NCBI RefSeq assembly: GCF_001078375.1
Contig: NZ_BBXI01000014.1
Location: 1 to 64,000 of the forward strand
DNA length: 64,000 nucleotides
Direction of reading: 5' to 3'
DNA from: Veillonella tobetsuensis
GTDB taxonomy: Bacteria; Bacillota; Negativicutes; Veillonellales; Veillonellaceae
Made by a program: the position numbers and the translations under genes. Each line of letters opens with the position of its first letter. The first letter of the stretch is position 1. The notes beneath the pieces are model-generated. The model searched no databases and was not told where the DNA came from. It worked only from the letters and a program-made list of their open reading frames with translations. Shown one piece after another: positions 48,221-57,990 of this stretch.

Positions 48221-48661
48221 CTATTCTTTAGATGACGCTAACCCGGCTTTTACAAGATTATAAATCTGCTCAGCACATTGATTATACATTACTTGATCTG
48301 AACCAAATGGGTCTACCACGTCCCCAGCACCATGCCCCCAATCAGCAAGCGTTTTAATTTTATATTCCTCAAAGGGAAATTGACGAAGCAACACGGATTT
48401 ATGATCCTGTGTCATGCCAATAATTAAATCCGCTTTATTTACAAGATCCATGGTAAGAGGTCTTGATTCGTGACCAGAAATATCAGCGATAGATTGAATC
48501 GCAATCACAGCTTGTTCTGTAGGCTTAGCACCATAGGCAGCAAATAATCCAGCGGAAAACACATTCACATCTAGACCTTGCTCATTTGCTAAAGCCCGCG
48601 TAATACCTTCTGCCATAGGACTTCGGCAGGTATTACCAGTACATACATATAAAATATTCAT
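48221..48661 (-). CDS. ywlE: Low-molecular-weight protein phosphatase (YwlE-like)
   Basis: 146 residues. The P-loop CTGNTCRSPMAEG (CX5R) is at the N-terminus and the general acid Asp is in VVDPFGSD. B. subtilis YwlE is an arginine phosphatase and has Thr in the P-loop where tyrosine phosphatases usually have a bulkier residue; Thr is present here (GNTC). The substrate is inferred from this and from gene order. Confidence 0.88.
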   Translation of the reverse strand: MNILYVCTGNTCRSPMAEGITRALANEQGLDVNVFSAGLFAAYGAKPTEQAVIAIQSIADISGHESRPLTMDLVNKADLIIGMTQDHKSVLLRQFPFEEYKIKTLADWGHGAGDVVDPFGSDQVMYNQCAEQIYNLVKAGLASSKE

Positions 48662-48776
48662 AATGACATCCTTACTACCACAATATTTGTGGCTATTTAT
48701 ACATTATAGCAAATACATCCAATATGTAAAGACATTTTTCTATTATGAATGGACATAATAAATTCTACATAATTAC

Positions 48777-49811
48777 TTATAAATAGATAATCTGTCCACC
48801 ACAAGCTTTGTCCATTCGATTCATTACGGCTACACCAAGGCCTGAATTTTCAACGCCTTCTGCCAAAATATAGTCTACACCACATTCATTAAAATAATGT
48901 AATGATTTATAAAAATTATGGGCTAATCTAACTGCATCACCATGATGTCCGTATACGTGAAATTCGCCCTTCACATTGCCCTTTAGTAGGTCATATGTTT
49001 CTTCACTAACAAGGAATGCACCTCGATTATTTTCTCGTTCCCGAATAACCTTTGTAAAAGCATCTGCTACATCATCTGGAGTCCCTATAAAGGCACGCAT
49101 AGGAGCATCAGGAGCATAATGTTTATATTTCATACCTGGCGCCTTTGGTGCTTCAGTTTGAGATGATAAAAAGGGATCATATACCACGTTCTCTACTACA
49201 GTCTCTAGCATTTCTTTAGTGATACCACCAGGTCTTAATATGGTTACACCATCTTCTCGAACCTCCACAACTGTAGATTCGACACCAATTGTACAGATTC
49301 CTGCATCTACAATATAAGGAATGCGACCGTTCATATCATCATATACAGCCTGTGCCGTAGTCGGACTTGGGCGACCTGAAATATTAGCACTAGGGGCTGC
49401 AATTGGAACACCCGCTAAAGATAATACTTCACGACAAATATCATGATCAGGACACCGTAGTGCAACTCGATCTAATCCTCCAGTAGCACGATCAGGTACT
49501 AGGTCAGATTTTGGTAAGGTAATCGTCAACGGCCCCGGCCAAAAGGCATCAATTAATTTATATGCCGTATCGGGGATCTCTTTTACAAGAGGCTTAATAC
49601 TGTCAGCATTTGGTACATGTAATATTAATGGATTATCTGAGGGACGTCCTTTAGCGGCATAAATCTTATCCATAGACGCCTCGTCAAGCCCATTAGCACC
49701 GAGACCATATACGGTTTCCGTAGGAATAGCAACAACCTCACCACGACGCAAAGATTCTGCAACTAAGTGTAAATTTTCTGTTGTAAGTTCACTAATAATC
49801 TTAGTTTCCAC
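48777..49811 (-). CDS. tsaC: Threonylcarbamoyl-AMP synthase (TsaC2/Sua5/YwlC type)
   Basis: 344 residues. N-terminal YrdC domain (about 10-205: AIPTETVYGLGANG, GRPSDNPLILHV, APSANISGRPSPT) and C-terminal Sua5 domain (about 225-344). Makes threonylcarbamoyl-AMP for the t6A37 modification of tRNA. 4 bases downstream of prmC, as in many Firmicutes. Confidence 0.95.
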   Translation of the reverse strand: METKIISELTTENLHLVAESLRRGEVVAIPTETVYGLGANGLDEASMDKIYAAKGRPSDNPLILHVPNADSIKPLVKEIPDTAYKLIDAFWPGPLTITLPKSDLVPDRATGGLDRVALRCPDHDICREVLSLAGVPIAAPSANISGRPSPTTAQAVYDDMNGRIPYIVDAGICTIGVESTVVEVREDGVTILRPGGITKEMLETVVENVVYDPFLSSQTEAPKAPGMKYKHYAPDAPMRAFIGTPDDVADAFTKVIRERENNRGAFLVSEETYDLLKGNVKGEFHVYGHHGDAVRLAHNFYKSLHYFNECGVDYILAEGVENSGLGVAVMNRMDKACGGQIIYL

Positions 49812-49815
49812 AATC

Positions 49816-50685
49816 TCATCCTTTCACACGTGCCGTTACAACACGATTGATACCAGATAAATCGGCTACAAAGGCTGTTTCTCTATATAAACCAGTTGCG
49901 TCTAATAAACATTTTACCTCATCGGCCTGATCATACCCTACCTCAAAGGCCACTAAACCATGAGGTTTAAGATAATGCTGACATTGATTAGCTAGTTGTC
50001 GATAGAAATCAAGACCATCTTCACCACCAAATAATGCAATATGAGGTTCATTAAGAACATCAGGAGACAAGATTTTTTTATCCTCTAAACGAATATATGG
50101 AGGATTAGACACAATTACATCAAAAAGTTCACCATGATTTTCTAAATAAGAAAACATGTCTGACTCATAAAATTCACTGCGATTTTCTAATTTAAAAGAC
50201 TCTTGGTTCTGATTCGCCACTATGAGTGCATCTTTGGAAATATCTAAACCTACACCTGTTGCAGCAGGCAGGTAATGTAAAAGACTCAATAAAATTGTTC
50301 CAGGGCCGGTACACATATCAAGAATTCGAATAGAATCTTGCTGATGATAAGCACCTAATACGTACTCCACTAAGGTTTCCGTATCAGGACGTGGAATTAA
50401 GACCTTATCATTAACGGCAAAGGTAAGTCCCATAAAGTCCTTTTTCCCTGTCAAGGATGCCACACTATAACCTTTGGCACGCTCAATAACTAATGGTCGA
50501 AATCGATCAAGTTCTTCTTGCTCTAGGGGTTGATCATAATTCGTATATAAATAAATACGATTTTTGCCTAAAACGTGAGAAAGCAGTACTTCCCCATCAA
50601 GTCGAGGTGTATCCATCTCCTTGCTTTGAAAGTACTGCTCTGTCCACTGGAGAATACGACCGATTGTCCAAATCTCCTTATGCAT
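49816..50685 (-). CDS. prmC: Release factor glutamine methyltransferase
   Basis: 289 residues. SAM site [18 protein letters not shown] and the glutamine-specific NPPY in [14 protein letters not shown]. Methylates the Gln of the GGQ motif in RF1, encoded directly upstream. The ATG at 50685 overlaps the end of prfA by 8 bases and has AGGAGG upstream; the open frame to 50727 lies inside prfA and is rejected. Confidence 0.95.
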   Translation of the reverse strand: MHKEIWTIGRILQWTEQYFQSKEMDTPRLDGEVLLSHVLGKNRIYLYTNYDQPLEQEELDRFRPLVIERAKGYSVASLTGKKDFMGLTFAVNDKVLIPRPDTETLVEYVLGAYHQQDSIRILDMCTGPGTILLSLLHYLPAATGVGLDISKDALIVANQNQESFKLENRSEFYESDMFSYLENHGELFDVIVSNPPYIRLEDKKILSPDVLNEPHIALFGGEDGLDFYRQLANQCQHYLKPHGLVAFEVGYDQADEVKCLLDATGLYRETAFVADLSGINRVVTARVKG

Positions 50686-51760
50686 TTGTGTTAGCCTCCT
50701 GCATTTTAGCTGCTTGATCTGCAGCATTTAAGGCTTGAATTACTTCATCAAGATCGCCATTTAACACAGCATCTAATTTATAGAGTGTTAAGTTAATACG
50801 ATGATCTGTTACACGGCCTTGTGGATAGTTATACGTACGAATACGTTCACTTCGATCACCAGTGCCGACTTGGCTCTTACGATCTGCAGCCATGCTAGCT
50901 TGAGCCTCTTGTTCAGCTTGGTCTTGTAATTTAGCACGCAATACACGCATAGCTTTATCCTTATTTTTAAGCTGAGACCGTTCATCTTGGCACGCTACAA
51001 CAATACCAGATGGTAAGTGTGTAATACGCACAGCAGATTCTGTTCTATTAACGTGCTGACCACCAGCGCCACTAGCACAATATGTATCAATTTTAAGATC
51101 TTTATCATTAATTTCGATATCTACATCTTCCATTTCTGGCAATACCGCTACGGTTACGGTAGATGTATGTACGCGACCTTGTGTTTCTGTTGTTGGTACA
51201 CGTTGTACACGATGTACACCGGACTCGAATTTCATCTTAGAGTATACACTTTCCCCATCTACAGAGAAAACAACCTCTTTAAATCCACCGAGTTCTGGTA
51301 CATTAGAATCGATGATTTCACAGCGCCAGCCTTGGCTTTCTGCATATTTTGTGTACATGCGGAATAAATCACCTGCAAACAAAGCTGCTTCATCACCGCC
51401 AGCACCACCACGAATCTCAATGATAATATTTTTATCATCATTAGGATCTTTTGGTAGCAAGAGAATTTGTAACTTTTCTTCCAATTCCTCTTTTTGTGGC
51501 TTTAATTCTTTTAATTCTTCTTGAGCCATTTCACGGAACTCTTCATCCATCGATTTATCTTCGATAACTTCCATAGCCTCTTCAAGGCCTTGAAGAACCT
51601 TTTTATATTCTCTAAAAGTTTCTACAGTTTCAGATAGTTGCGAATGTTGACGTGTCAATTTACGCCATTCATCTTGACGTGCAATAACTTCAGGATCACT
51701 GATGCGCTGCTCAAGATCCATAAATTTATCTTCGATGACTTGTAATTTATCTACTAACAT
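50678..51760 (-). CDS. prfA: Peptide chain release factor 1
   Basis: 360 residues, the standard length. Stop-codon recognition region around [14 protein letters not shown] (PxT motif) and catalytic GGQ in [15 protein letters not shown]. Terminates translation at UAA and UAG. The ATG at 51760 is preceded by TGAGGT; the TTG four codons earlier is rejected. Overlaps prmC by 8 bases. Since tpsA carries an in-frame UAG, intact RF1 argues against routine readthrough there. Confidence 0.96.
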   Translation of the reverse strand: MLVDKLQVIEDKFMDLEQRISDPEVIARQDEWRKLTRQHSQLSETVETFREYKKVLQGLEEAMEVIEDKSMDEEFREMAQEELKELKPQKEELEEKLQILLLPKDPNDDKNIIIEIRGGAGGDEAALFAGDLFRMYTKYAESQGWRCEIIDSNVPELGGFKEVVFSVDGESVYSKMKFESGVHRVQRVPTTETQGRVHTSTVTVAVLPEMEDVDIEINDKDLKIDTYCASGAGGQHVNRTESAVRITHLPSGIVVACQDERSQLKNKDKAMRVLRAKLQDQAEQEAQASMAADRKSQVGTGDRSERIRTYNYPQGRVTDHRINLTLYKLDAVLNGDLDEVIQALNAADQAAKMQEANTNA

Positions 51761-51774
51761 ATGTAACCTCAATC

Positions 51775-52671
51775 TTAATGTATATCATCTTCATAAGCAT
51801 CTTCTTCTGGAGGACGTACCTCCTCTAATGCGCGAATTGCTACCTCTATTTGATCTGCTTCTGGTTCTCTAGTCGTCATATATTGCAATGCTAAACCAGG
51901 TTTAACAAGAGATTTCACAAAAGAGCTTTCACTACGTCCTGCAAAACGAATAAATTCATAGGCAATACCTGCTACAACAGGCATCAACAACACGCGTGAT
52001 ACGATGCGTTCTAGTAAATTAGGCCAGCCTAAAAAAGCAAATACAAATATACTAACTACCATTACAATGAGTAGAAAATTCGTGCCACATCGCGGATGTA
52101 ATCGAGATTGGGTACGCACATTTTCTACGGTCAATGGTAGATTATTTTCATAAGCATGAATGGTCTTATGCTCTGCGCCATGGTATTGGAATACGCGTTG
52201 TATATCCTTTGTTAAACCAATACCCCAAATATAGAGTAAAAACAGAGCCAATCGTATAGCACCTTCCACAAGATTCAAAATAAAGTGATTATCTTGAATA
52301 CCAGGAATAAATTTAACTACAAATGTAGGAAGGGCTACAAACAAAGCAATCGCAAATAGAGTTGAAAAAATCATGGTTATGACAATTTCACTATTAGACA
52401 TTTCTTCCTCTTCATCACCAGCTGCTTTTGCAGAGAAGGATAATGCCTTCATACCGATAACGAGAGATTCATATAAGGCAACACAGCCTCGTAAAAATGG
52501 TTTCTTTAATATAGGATATCGATCTTGAATGGACGTGGTTGCTTCCTTTTGCACCACAATAGAACCAGAAGGTTCACGTACAGCTGTTGCCGTATATCCT
52601 GGCCCACGCATCATGACGCCTTCAATAACGGCCTGTCCACCAACGAACTTCTTAATACGTTCTTTTTCCAA
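51775..52671 (-). CDS. yqhQ: YqhQ family membrane protein (DUF1385)
   Basis: About 298 residues. Conserved N-terminus [15 protein letters not shown], several membrane helices (about 105-175 and 205-255), and the polar signature [14 protein letters not shown] plus [11 protein letters not shown], where His and Cys could bind metal. The function is not established. Frequently next to prfA/prmC in Firmicutes, as here. Start unclear: TTG at 52671 has AAAGGA at ideal spacing; an ATG at 52686 has none. Confidence 0.88.
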   Translation of the reverse strand: MEKERIKKFVGGQAVIEGVMMRGPGYTATAVREPSGSIVVQKEATTSIQDRYPILKKPFLRGCVALYESLVIGMKALSFSAKAAGDEEEEMSNSEIVITMIFSTLFAIALFVALPTFVVKFIPGIQDNHFILNLVEGAIRLALFLLYIWGIGLTKDIQRVFQYHGAEHKTIHAYENNLPLTVENVRTQSRLHPRCGTNFLLIVMVVSIFVFAFLGWPNLLERIVSRVLLMPVVAGIAYEFIRFAGRSESSFVKSLVKPGLALQYMTTREPEADQIEVAIRALEEVRPPEEDAYEDDIH

Positions 52672-52697
52672 CGGATTTCCTTTCATAAACAAATAGA

Positions 52698-52718
52698 GGC
52701 AGAGCCCAAAGCCCTGCC
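52698..52718 (-). terminator. Weak hairpin between rpmE and yqhQ
   Basis: GC-rich inverted repeat ggcagggc / gctctgcc followed by TCTATTTG on the minus strand. The T tract is poor, so it is probably an attenuator or partial terminator after rpmE. Confidence 0.45.
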
Positions 52719-52743
52719 AATAATTGTTTCGCTACATAAACTA

Positions 52744-52941
52744 TTATTTACCGTAACGTTTGTTAAATTGTTCGATACGACCACGAGCTTGAGCCGCACG
52801 TTGTTGACCAGTGAAGAACGGATGGCATTTGGAGCAAACGTCTACACGAAGGTCTTCTTTTACAGAGCCAGTTTTGAATGTGTTACCACAACCGCAAGTA
52901 ACTGTAGCTTCTTTATAGTCTGGATGAATACCTTGTTTCAT
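52744..52941 (-). CDS. rpmE: 50S ribosomal protein L31 (zinc type)
   Basis: 65 residues. Zinc-binding cysteines in VTCGCG and [11 protein letters not shown] mark the zinc form rather than the zinc-free paralogue. The ATG at 52941 has AGAGGTG upstream; the open frame to 53043 is not part of the protein. Confidence 0.96.
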   Translation of the reverse strand: MKQGIHPDYKEATVTCGCGNTFKTGSVKEDLRVDVCSKCHPFFTGQQRAAQARGRIEQFNKRYGK

Positions 52942-53014
52942 TCTATACACCTCTTTCCAGCAATCAATATTATTCTTATAGATTATAGCACGATAGGACG
53001 CACAAATCAAGAAA

Positions 53015-53284
53015 CTACTCTTTAGAAGCCTGTTTTTCTTCAATCGCTTCCGCCAAAATAGTTTCTAAATCACTTTCATTTAAAAGATTGCGCAATGCAA
53101 TCAATTCTTCTAAGGAAAGAGTAATCCCTTTTTTCATGCTTGTATATTCGCTATCCCAAGCACGAAGGTCAAATTTAGGATTATATTTTCCCCAGCTTGT
53201 ACATGTAAGTTGTTTTTTCCAGCCATCTTTATCTTCAGATAATGTACCGATAACTTTGAAAATCTCGAAATTAATAACAGCCAT
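53015..53284 (-). CDS. YdbC-like PC4/p15 single-stranded-DNA-binding protein
   Basis: 89 residues resembling the PC4-fold YdbC family: [57 protein letters not shown]. The Lactococcus relative binds ssDNA as a dimer; a general role in transcription or DNA maintenance is inferred. ATG at 53284 with AGGAGGGAGG upstream; the in-frame GTG at 53302 overlaps that site. Confidence 0.83.
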   Translation of the reverse strand: MAVINFEIFKVIGTLSEDKDGWKKQLTCTSWGKYNPKFDLRAWDSEYTSMKKGITLSLEELIALRNLLNESDLETILAEAIEEKQASKE

Positions 53285-53392
53285 TCTTGCCTCCCTCCTC
53301 ACCTAATTACAGTGTACACTATGTGTCAAGTTTATTTTCTTAGTTCTAAAACAGATACGATATATTGTAAACTAAATTACCTATATTGACAA

Positions 53393-54832
53393 TTATTTTT
53401 TATAGTCACTGTAATCTTCAATGTCAATAGAAACTGTTGGAGGCATAACATCAGCGCCTAAGGAGTTTATATTCTCTTGCCAAGATGCACGTGCAGCATT
53501 AATAGCTTCATTATATGCTGTATCAATAGATTGAACTGCATTAACTAACAATGCTTCGTCCTTCACATCGAGTACACGACGACGCACGCTGCTCAGCATG
53601 TATCCAAAGGATTCTTCTGTTTGAACGAGCATAGAGATTTCTTGTATCAAGGTTTGTCCAATAGTGCTAGAGAAGTATGTGTACCACATGTAAGCTAACT
53701 CTGCATCTGGGAACATCCAATATACACCAGATTTAGGTATATCTGTACCTAATGCCACATCTACATGGTCACTATGACGAGTAAATGCTAAATAGTAGGC
53801 ACCATTCTCGCGAAGAGCTGCTCTTCCTAATTCAGATACACGACCATCAAGACAATAAATACCATCCTGACCCAAGGCAACATCAGTTTGACCGCCAGGT
53901 AATAAGATAGAGCGTAAGGATAAGCCATAATTTAATACAGTAAATACTGGTAATTGAGCAAATACACCATGAGGCAATGGAATATAATTAATAGATTTCC
54001 ATTCATCACCTACTCGTTCTTGAAGGCCTACACGCATCTTTTTAACATCATACTTACCATAAGTAATTTCATAAGCCCCCAAAGGAACCCATTCACGAAT
54101 AGACTCCACACGCTTTTGATTCAAAAAGAATTGTAAAGCCATATTATTTAAGCCTAATTGATTTTGAGCCATCGTAGCAGGTAAGAATAATTGAGCGGTA
54201 CCTTCCGGTACTAAATTATGCAAACCATTAGCTACCTCTTCTACGATATCTTCAGAAGATTGGAACATACCAACCGTACCTGTAAAGATATGATCAAAAT
54301 AGCTGCGATGAGGCCATTGATTAATAATTTGAGCCATTGGATACAATCGAGAGATAATGCTATAACATACGGGAGATGCTGTATAGAGGACAACCTTTTT
54401 ATCCTCATAAGATTGTAAAATTTCATCTATCATGCCAGCGTATTCTTCTACATACGCATATAAGACGAGCTCTCCTGTTTTACTATGACTTTCTATACTT
54501 TCACGAACAGGTGTTTCCCATATAGTTCCTACATCAAGACCATCTAGAATTCCAGTATCACTAATAAAATCAAAGAGTTCTACCGTAAATGAAGGGCCGT
54601 ACAATGCACGAAAAGTATTTACATCATATGGAATAGGTCCAAAGGATTCCACCGTAGATTTCTCAGCTAATCCATATAAGTCCTCTGGTGTAACACCCCA
54701 TTCACGAGAATTCGCATTGCTAGAAAGCAATTGATCTAATACTTTAAAACGCATTAATTCGTTGACGATATCAATACCTTCTATGCCATATTGAGCACAA
54801 AGGGCAATTAGTTCTTCATTATTCTTTTTCAT
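53393..54832 (-). CDS. Unrecognised protein, possible degenerate methyltransferase fold
   Basis: 479 residues, family not recognised. An N-terminal helical part (1-130) is followed by a segment (about 145-230) that looks like a Rossmann methyltransferase core: KKVVLYTASPVCYSIIS, then FDHIFTG where N6-methylases have the NPPY motif, then LVPEGTAQLFLPATM. The catalytic NPPY is absent. The C-terminal third has a helical end (DEALLVNAVQSIDTAYNEAI) like the tail of type I modification proteins. No restriction or specificity gene is nearby. It starts 1 base after nth with GGAAAGG upstream, so it is in the nth operon. No terminator follows. Confidence 0.65.
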   Translation of the reverse strand: MKKNNEELIALCAQYGIEGIDIVNELMRFKVLDQLLSSNANSREWGVTPEDLYGLAEKSTVESFGPIPYDVNTFRALYGPSFTVELFDFISDTGILDGLDVGTIWETPVRESIESHSKTGELVLYAYVEEYAGMIDEILQSYEDKKVVLYTASPVCYSIISRLYPMAQIINQWPHRSYFDHIFTGTVGMFQSSEDIVEEVANGLHNLVPEGTAQLFLPATMAQNQLGLNNMALQFFLNQKRVESIREWVPLGAYEITYGKYDVKKMRVGLQERVGDEWKSINYIPLPHGVFAQLPVFTVLNYGLSLRSILLPGGQTDVALGQDGIYCLDGRVSELGRAALRENGAYYLAFTRHSDHVDVALGTDIPKSGVYWMFPDAELAYMWYTYFSSTIGQTLIQEISMLVQTEESFGYMLSSVRRRVLDVKDEALLVNAVQSIDTAYNEAINAARASWQENINSLGADVMPPTVSIDIEDYSDYKK

Positions 54833-54833
54833 A

Positions 54834-55469
54834 TTAAACCTTTCCTGCTGACGGACAAAGATGATGTAAAAAACAAGTTTCACATAGAGGCTTACGAGCT
54901 TTACAAACACGTCGTCCATGATAAATCAGCCAATGATGAGCTGCAGACCACTTCTCTTTTGGTATAGCCTTTTGCAATTTTTGTTCCATTTCTTCTGGCG
55001 TCTTTGCAATACCTAATTTCAATCGGTTTGCTACACGGAATACATGTGTATCCACCGCAATAGCTGGTGTTCCGAATAATACGGATACCACAACGTTTGC
55101 CGTTTTTCGACCTACACCGGGTAATTCAACGAGCTGATCAAATTCACGTGGCACTTCTCCATGATATTGTTCTACCAATATATGACAAGTGGCAATCAAA
55201 TTCTTCGCCTTTGATTTATACAAACCACAATCCTTGATAAGAGCTTCTAGTTTTGTAACACCAACCTCTAGCATCTTAGCCGGATGATTTAATGCAGGGA
55301 ACAATCGTTTTGTAACAATGTTAACCCTCTCATCTGTGCACTGTGCAGATAACACAACAGCGACTAATAATTCAAATTCATTTGTGTATTCAAGAGCAGG
55401 TTTAGCATCAAAATAATGCTCTTCTAATAATGCTAATTGTTCTGCCTTAATTGCTTTCGTAACACGCAC
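54834..55469 (-). CDS. nth: Endonuclease III
   Basis: 211 residues, identical in length to E. coli Nth. Helix-hairpin-helix LPGVGRKTANVVVS with catalytic Lys in LSAQCTDERVN context and Asp in AIAVDTHVFRVANRL; [4Fe-4S] cysteines in CKARKPLCETCFLHHLC. Removes oxidised pyrimidines from DNA. A GTG at 55469 with AAAGGAG 7 bases upstream gives the right length; the longer frame to 55526 does not. Confidence 0.95.
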   Translation of the reverse strand: MRVTKAIKAEQLALLEEHYFDAKPALEYTNEFELLVAVVLSAQCTDERVNIVTKRLFPALNHPAKMLEVGVTKLEALIKDCGLYKSKAKNLIATCHILVEQYHGEVPREFDQLVELPGVGRKTANVVVSVLFGTPAIAVDTHVFRVANRLKLGIAKTPEEMEQKLQKAIPKEKWSAAHHWLIYHGRRVCKARKPLCETCFLHHLCPSAGKV

Positions 55470-55548
55470 GATAAACTCCTTTCTCACCTGTGAAAGTACG
55501 AACTCGTACAATTTATATCTTACCATACGTATTCATTAAGTTCTATGT

Positions 55549-55554
55549 TATAAT
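55549..55554 (+). promoter_or_regulatory. -10 box for the DUF896 gene
   Basis: TATAAT on the plus strand, 38 bp before the ATG; the -35 is weak. Confidence 0.35.
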
Positions 55555-55592
55555 AAATTATGTTATTCTAATATAGAATACAGGAGGCAATT

Positions 55593-55862
55593 ATGACCAA
55601 TATTAACGATACATTAAAACGTATAAATGAACTAGCAGCTAAGAAAAAATCAGGTCAAGAACTAACACCTGAAGAATTAGCCGAAAAGAAAGAGCTATAT
55701 AACATCTATTTAGGCTTTATTAAAGGACAAATCACAGATACCTTAGATCGCGTTGAATTTGTTGATCCTAAAACAGGTGAACGAACAGCACCTAAGCGCG
55801 CACTAGAAAGTTTAGCTAAAGAAGCAGATCAAGATATTAAAGAACATAAAGATATTCACTAA
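55593..55862 (+). CDS. DUF896 (YnzC-like) small protein
   Basis: 89 residues, charged and helical: RINELAAKKKSGQELTPEEL, then EKKELYNIYLGFIKGQITDTL, the typical two-helix DUF896 core. Function not established; B. subtilis YnzC is encoded in an SOS-induced operon. AGGAGG lies 7 bases before the ATG. Monocistronic, divergent from nth, convergent with the aminotransferase gene. Confidence 0.88.
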   Translation: MTNINDTLKRINELAAKKKSGQELTPEELAEKKELYNIYLGFIKGQITDTLDRVEFVDPKTGERTAPKRALESLAKEADQDIKEHKDIH

Positions 55863-55866
55863 CACT

Positions 55867-55898
55867 AAAAGGCACTTCAAAATACTGAAGTGCCTTTT
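55867..55898 (+). terminator. Bidirectional terminator (DUF896 / aminotransferase)
   Basis: Stem aaaggcacttca / tgaagtgccttt with TTTTT on the plus side and TTTTAG on the minus side, between convergent genes. Confidence 0.88.
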
Positions 55899-55912
55899 TG
55901 CATTTTATATCT

Positions 55913-57160
55913 TTATAGTTTTCCTAATCGCTTCATAGCATCATAGATTTTCCCTGCTAACCCCTTCATTTGGAATTTAGGGATACCACAGGCGGCAACA
56001 CGAATACCATTGCCTAAAGCAATAACATAAATATGTTCTTTCTTTAACTCTTCGCAAATTGCTGTTCCGGAATCTGTTGGGATCGTGATAAAGAAACCAC
56101 CACGATATGGCAACATAGGCAATCCTACTTCTGCCGCCTCTTGTTTAAAGATATCAGCTCGATCACGAATTAATTGATAATATGAATTGCGTTCTTCTTC
56201 ATAGGCTTTAAATTTATCAGGATCAGATACAATATTAGCCATAGCACGCATAGCAGGGCGGCAAATATTGGACCATGTAGCACGGCTAGTGGATTTATTC
56301 ACTTCTAAGAATTCATCTGCAATCTCTTCATCAGAAGAAATACCAATCATAGCACCTACACGTTGACCATACATTGTGAAGCCTTTAGATAAGCTATAGC
56401 ATACACAAACAAGGATTTCCTTAGGCAAGTGGCCCATTTTTTTGAAGAATGCACGCACATCCTCCTTTTCACCGGAATAATCTAAATAAGCTACATCGAT
56501 ACCAATGATAACATTATTCCGTCCTATAGCCACTAATTCTTTCAAGAAGTTAAGAATGGAGTCCCAATCCTTATCCTCTACAGAGTAACCAGTCGGATTA
56601 TTCCCTGGTGTATTAAATAGAATTACAACATTCGTTTGTTTAGCAGCTAATTCCTTAACACGATGTTGGAAAGCATCATGATTAAAGTTATTATGTTCAT
56701 CAAATAAAGAATATGTTACAAGCGTACGTCCATTATCACTACAAATGATACGGTACGCCCCCCAATACCAATCTGCTGTTAACACTTCATCGCCAGGTTC
56801 TGTATAGTTATGTACTAAATGATGAATACCACCGGTACCACCAGAAGTAGCAATACTACGGATAAAACCATCTGGACGAGAATCGCCAAAACATTCCTTT
56901 TCCGCACCTTCTAAATATTCTGGAATACCAGCAATAGGAGCATAACCAATATGTTCAGTATCAGATAAGTTTAAATATTCTTCCTTAACAGTTTTTAAGA
57001 ACACTAATTTGCCTTCTTCATCATAAATAGCACCTAATGTACCATTTACAACAAGTTCACGACCATTTAACTTTGTATCCTCTGCTGCTTGTCCAGCCGT
57101 TACAAAGATTACATCTTTTAATTTTTTACCTTTTGCGTGTTTCGCTGCTACACTTGTCAT
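55913..57160 (-). CDS. Aromatic/aspartate-type aminotransferase (class I/II)
   Basis: About 415 residues. PLP aminotransferase with TSGGTGGIHHLV (cofactor phosphate loop), FNTPGNNPTGYSVED, and the Schiff-base Lys in SLSKGFTMYGQRVGAM; the substrate-carboxylate Arg is in GIRVAACG. It most resembles tyrosine/aspartate aminotransferases. Substrate not certain. ATG at 57160 or 57172 are both possible; neither has a strong ribosome binding site. Transcribed alone between the Omp gene's terminator and the shared terminator. Confidence 0.85.
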   Translation of the reverse strand: MTSVAAKHAKGKKLKDVIFVTAGQAAEDTKLNGRELVVNGTLGAIYDEEGKLVFLKTVKEEYLNLSDTEHIGYAPIAGIPEYLEGAEKECFGDSRPDGFIRSIATSGGTGGIHHLVHNYTEPGDEVLTADWYWGAYRIICSDNGRTLVTYSLFDEHNNFNHDAFQHRVKELAAKQTNVVILFNTPGNNPTGYSVEDKDWDSILNFLKELVAIGRNNVIIGIDVAYLDYSGEKEDVRAFFKKMGHLPKEILVCVCYSLSKGFTMYGQRVGAMIGISSDEEIADEFLEVNKSTSRATWSNICRPAMRAMANIVSDPDKFKAYEEERNSYYQLIRDRADIFKQEAAEVGLPMLPYRGGFFITIPTDSGTAICEELKKEHIYVIALGNGIRVAACGIPKFQMKGLAGKIYDAMKRLGKL

Positions 57161-57291
57161 CGCATACACCATCCTAACTAAAAAGAACAATTACAACATT
57201 ATCATACCTAAACTTATACATTTATACAATGAGTATACATGAAAAATATTGTATACATAAATACAAAGTATAGAAAATGCATCTTTTATGC

Positions 57292-57322
57292 AAAAAACCA
57301 CCCATCCAAGATGAGTGGTTTT
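57292..57322 (-). terminator. Terminator of the small outer-membrane protein gene
   Basis: Stem aaaaccactcatc / gatgggtggtttt (57322-57294) followed on the minus strand by T residues. Confidence 0.82.
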
Positions 57323-57338
57323 ACTTATTTACTTATGA

Positions 57339-57911
57339 TTAGAATGTATAACCTACGCCAGCATGTAAGCCTTTTGTAGTTTTATCATTATTATCTACGC
57401 TATATTTATCAATACCATAGTATACGTTCAAATCAATATTAGGTTTCAATTCGTATTGAGCACCTACTTGATAGCTGTGTTTAATATCATTACCCCAACC
57501 AGCTTTTGCAAAGCCATTGATTTTATCAGTTAAAGGCATATGACCGATTACACCAGCTTGAATACCTAATTCAGTGTCATGTGTACGGATAGCTGTACCA
57601 GCACCATATACATTCACATTAGGATGCACTTTGTAAACATAAGCCAATTGGTGATCTTTTACATCGCCATTTTTAGCATTTACTTTGCTATAAGAGTATT
57701 GAAGAGCAGATTTATTGCTTAAATCATGTTCTAAAGATACGCCAAAGCCATCATTGTTAATGCCACCGCTATTAGATACGCGTTGGTTGAATGCATAATC
57801 AGCTTGAATTTTTGTGGAATTATCACTCATTTTAGTTACTGGTACGGATGCTGCAAATGCACTACCAGCAACTACTGTTGCAGCTAAAGACAATAATACT
57901 AATTTTTTCAT
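57339..57911 (-). CDS. Small outer-membrane beta-barrel protein
   Basis: 190 residues. Clear Sec signal with cleavage after AFA (MKKLVLLSLAATVVAGSAFA). The mature part has alternating hydrophobic strands (HQLAYVYKVHPNVNVYGAG, QVGAQYELKPNIDLNVYYG) and a C-terminal Phe (GVGYTF), typical of an 8-stranded barrel such as OmpX/OmpW-size proteins. It supports an outer membrane in this organism. Own promoter, AGGAGG, and a 7-bp hairpin just before it. Confidence 0.85.
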   Translation of the reverse strand: MKKLVLLSLAATVVAGSAFAASVPVTKMSDNSTKIQADYAFNQRVSNSGGINNDGFGVSLEHDLSNKSALQYSYSKVNAKNGDVKDHQLAYVYKVHPNVNVYGAGTAIRTHDTELGIQAGVIGHMPLTDKINGFAKAGWGNDIKHSYQVGAQYELKPNIDLNVYYGIDKYSVDNNDKTTKGLHAGVGYTF

Positions 57912-57926
57912 TGGTACCTCCTATAC

Positions 57927-57944
57927 ACACATATAAATATGTGT
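57927..57944 (-). promoter_or_regulatory. Leader hairpin before the Omp ribosome binding site
   Basis: Inverted repeat acacata-ttta-tatgtgt on the minus strand ends about 6 bases before AGGAGG. It could modulate translation or mRNA stability, as omp leaders often do. Confidence 0.4.
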
Positions 57945-57959
57945 CTTAATAAGTTACAT

Positions 57960-57987
57960 TTTATAATATGGTAAGTATATCTATCAA
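57960..57987 (-). promoter_or_regulatory. Promoter of the small Omp gene
   Basis: Minus strand TTGATA (57987-57982), 16 bp, TATAAA (57965-57960), starting 4 bp beyond the ftsZ stop. Confidence 0.55.
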
Positions 57988-57990
57988 TTA

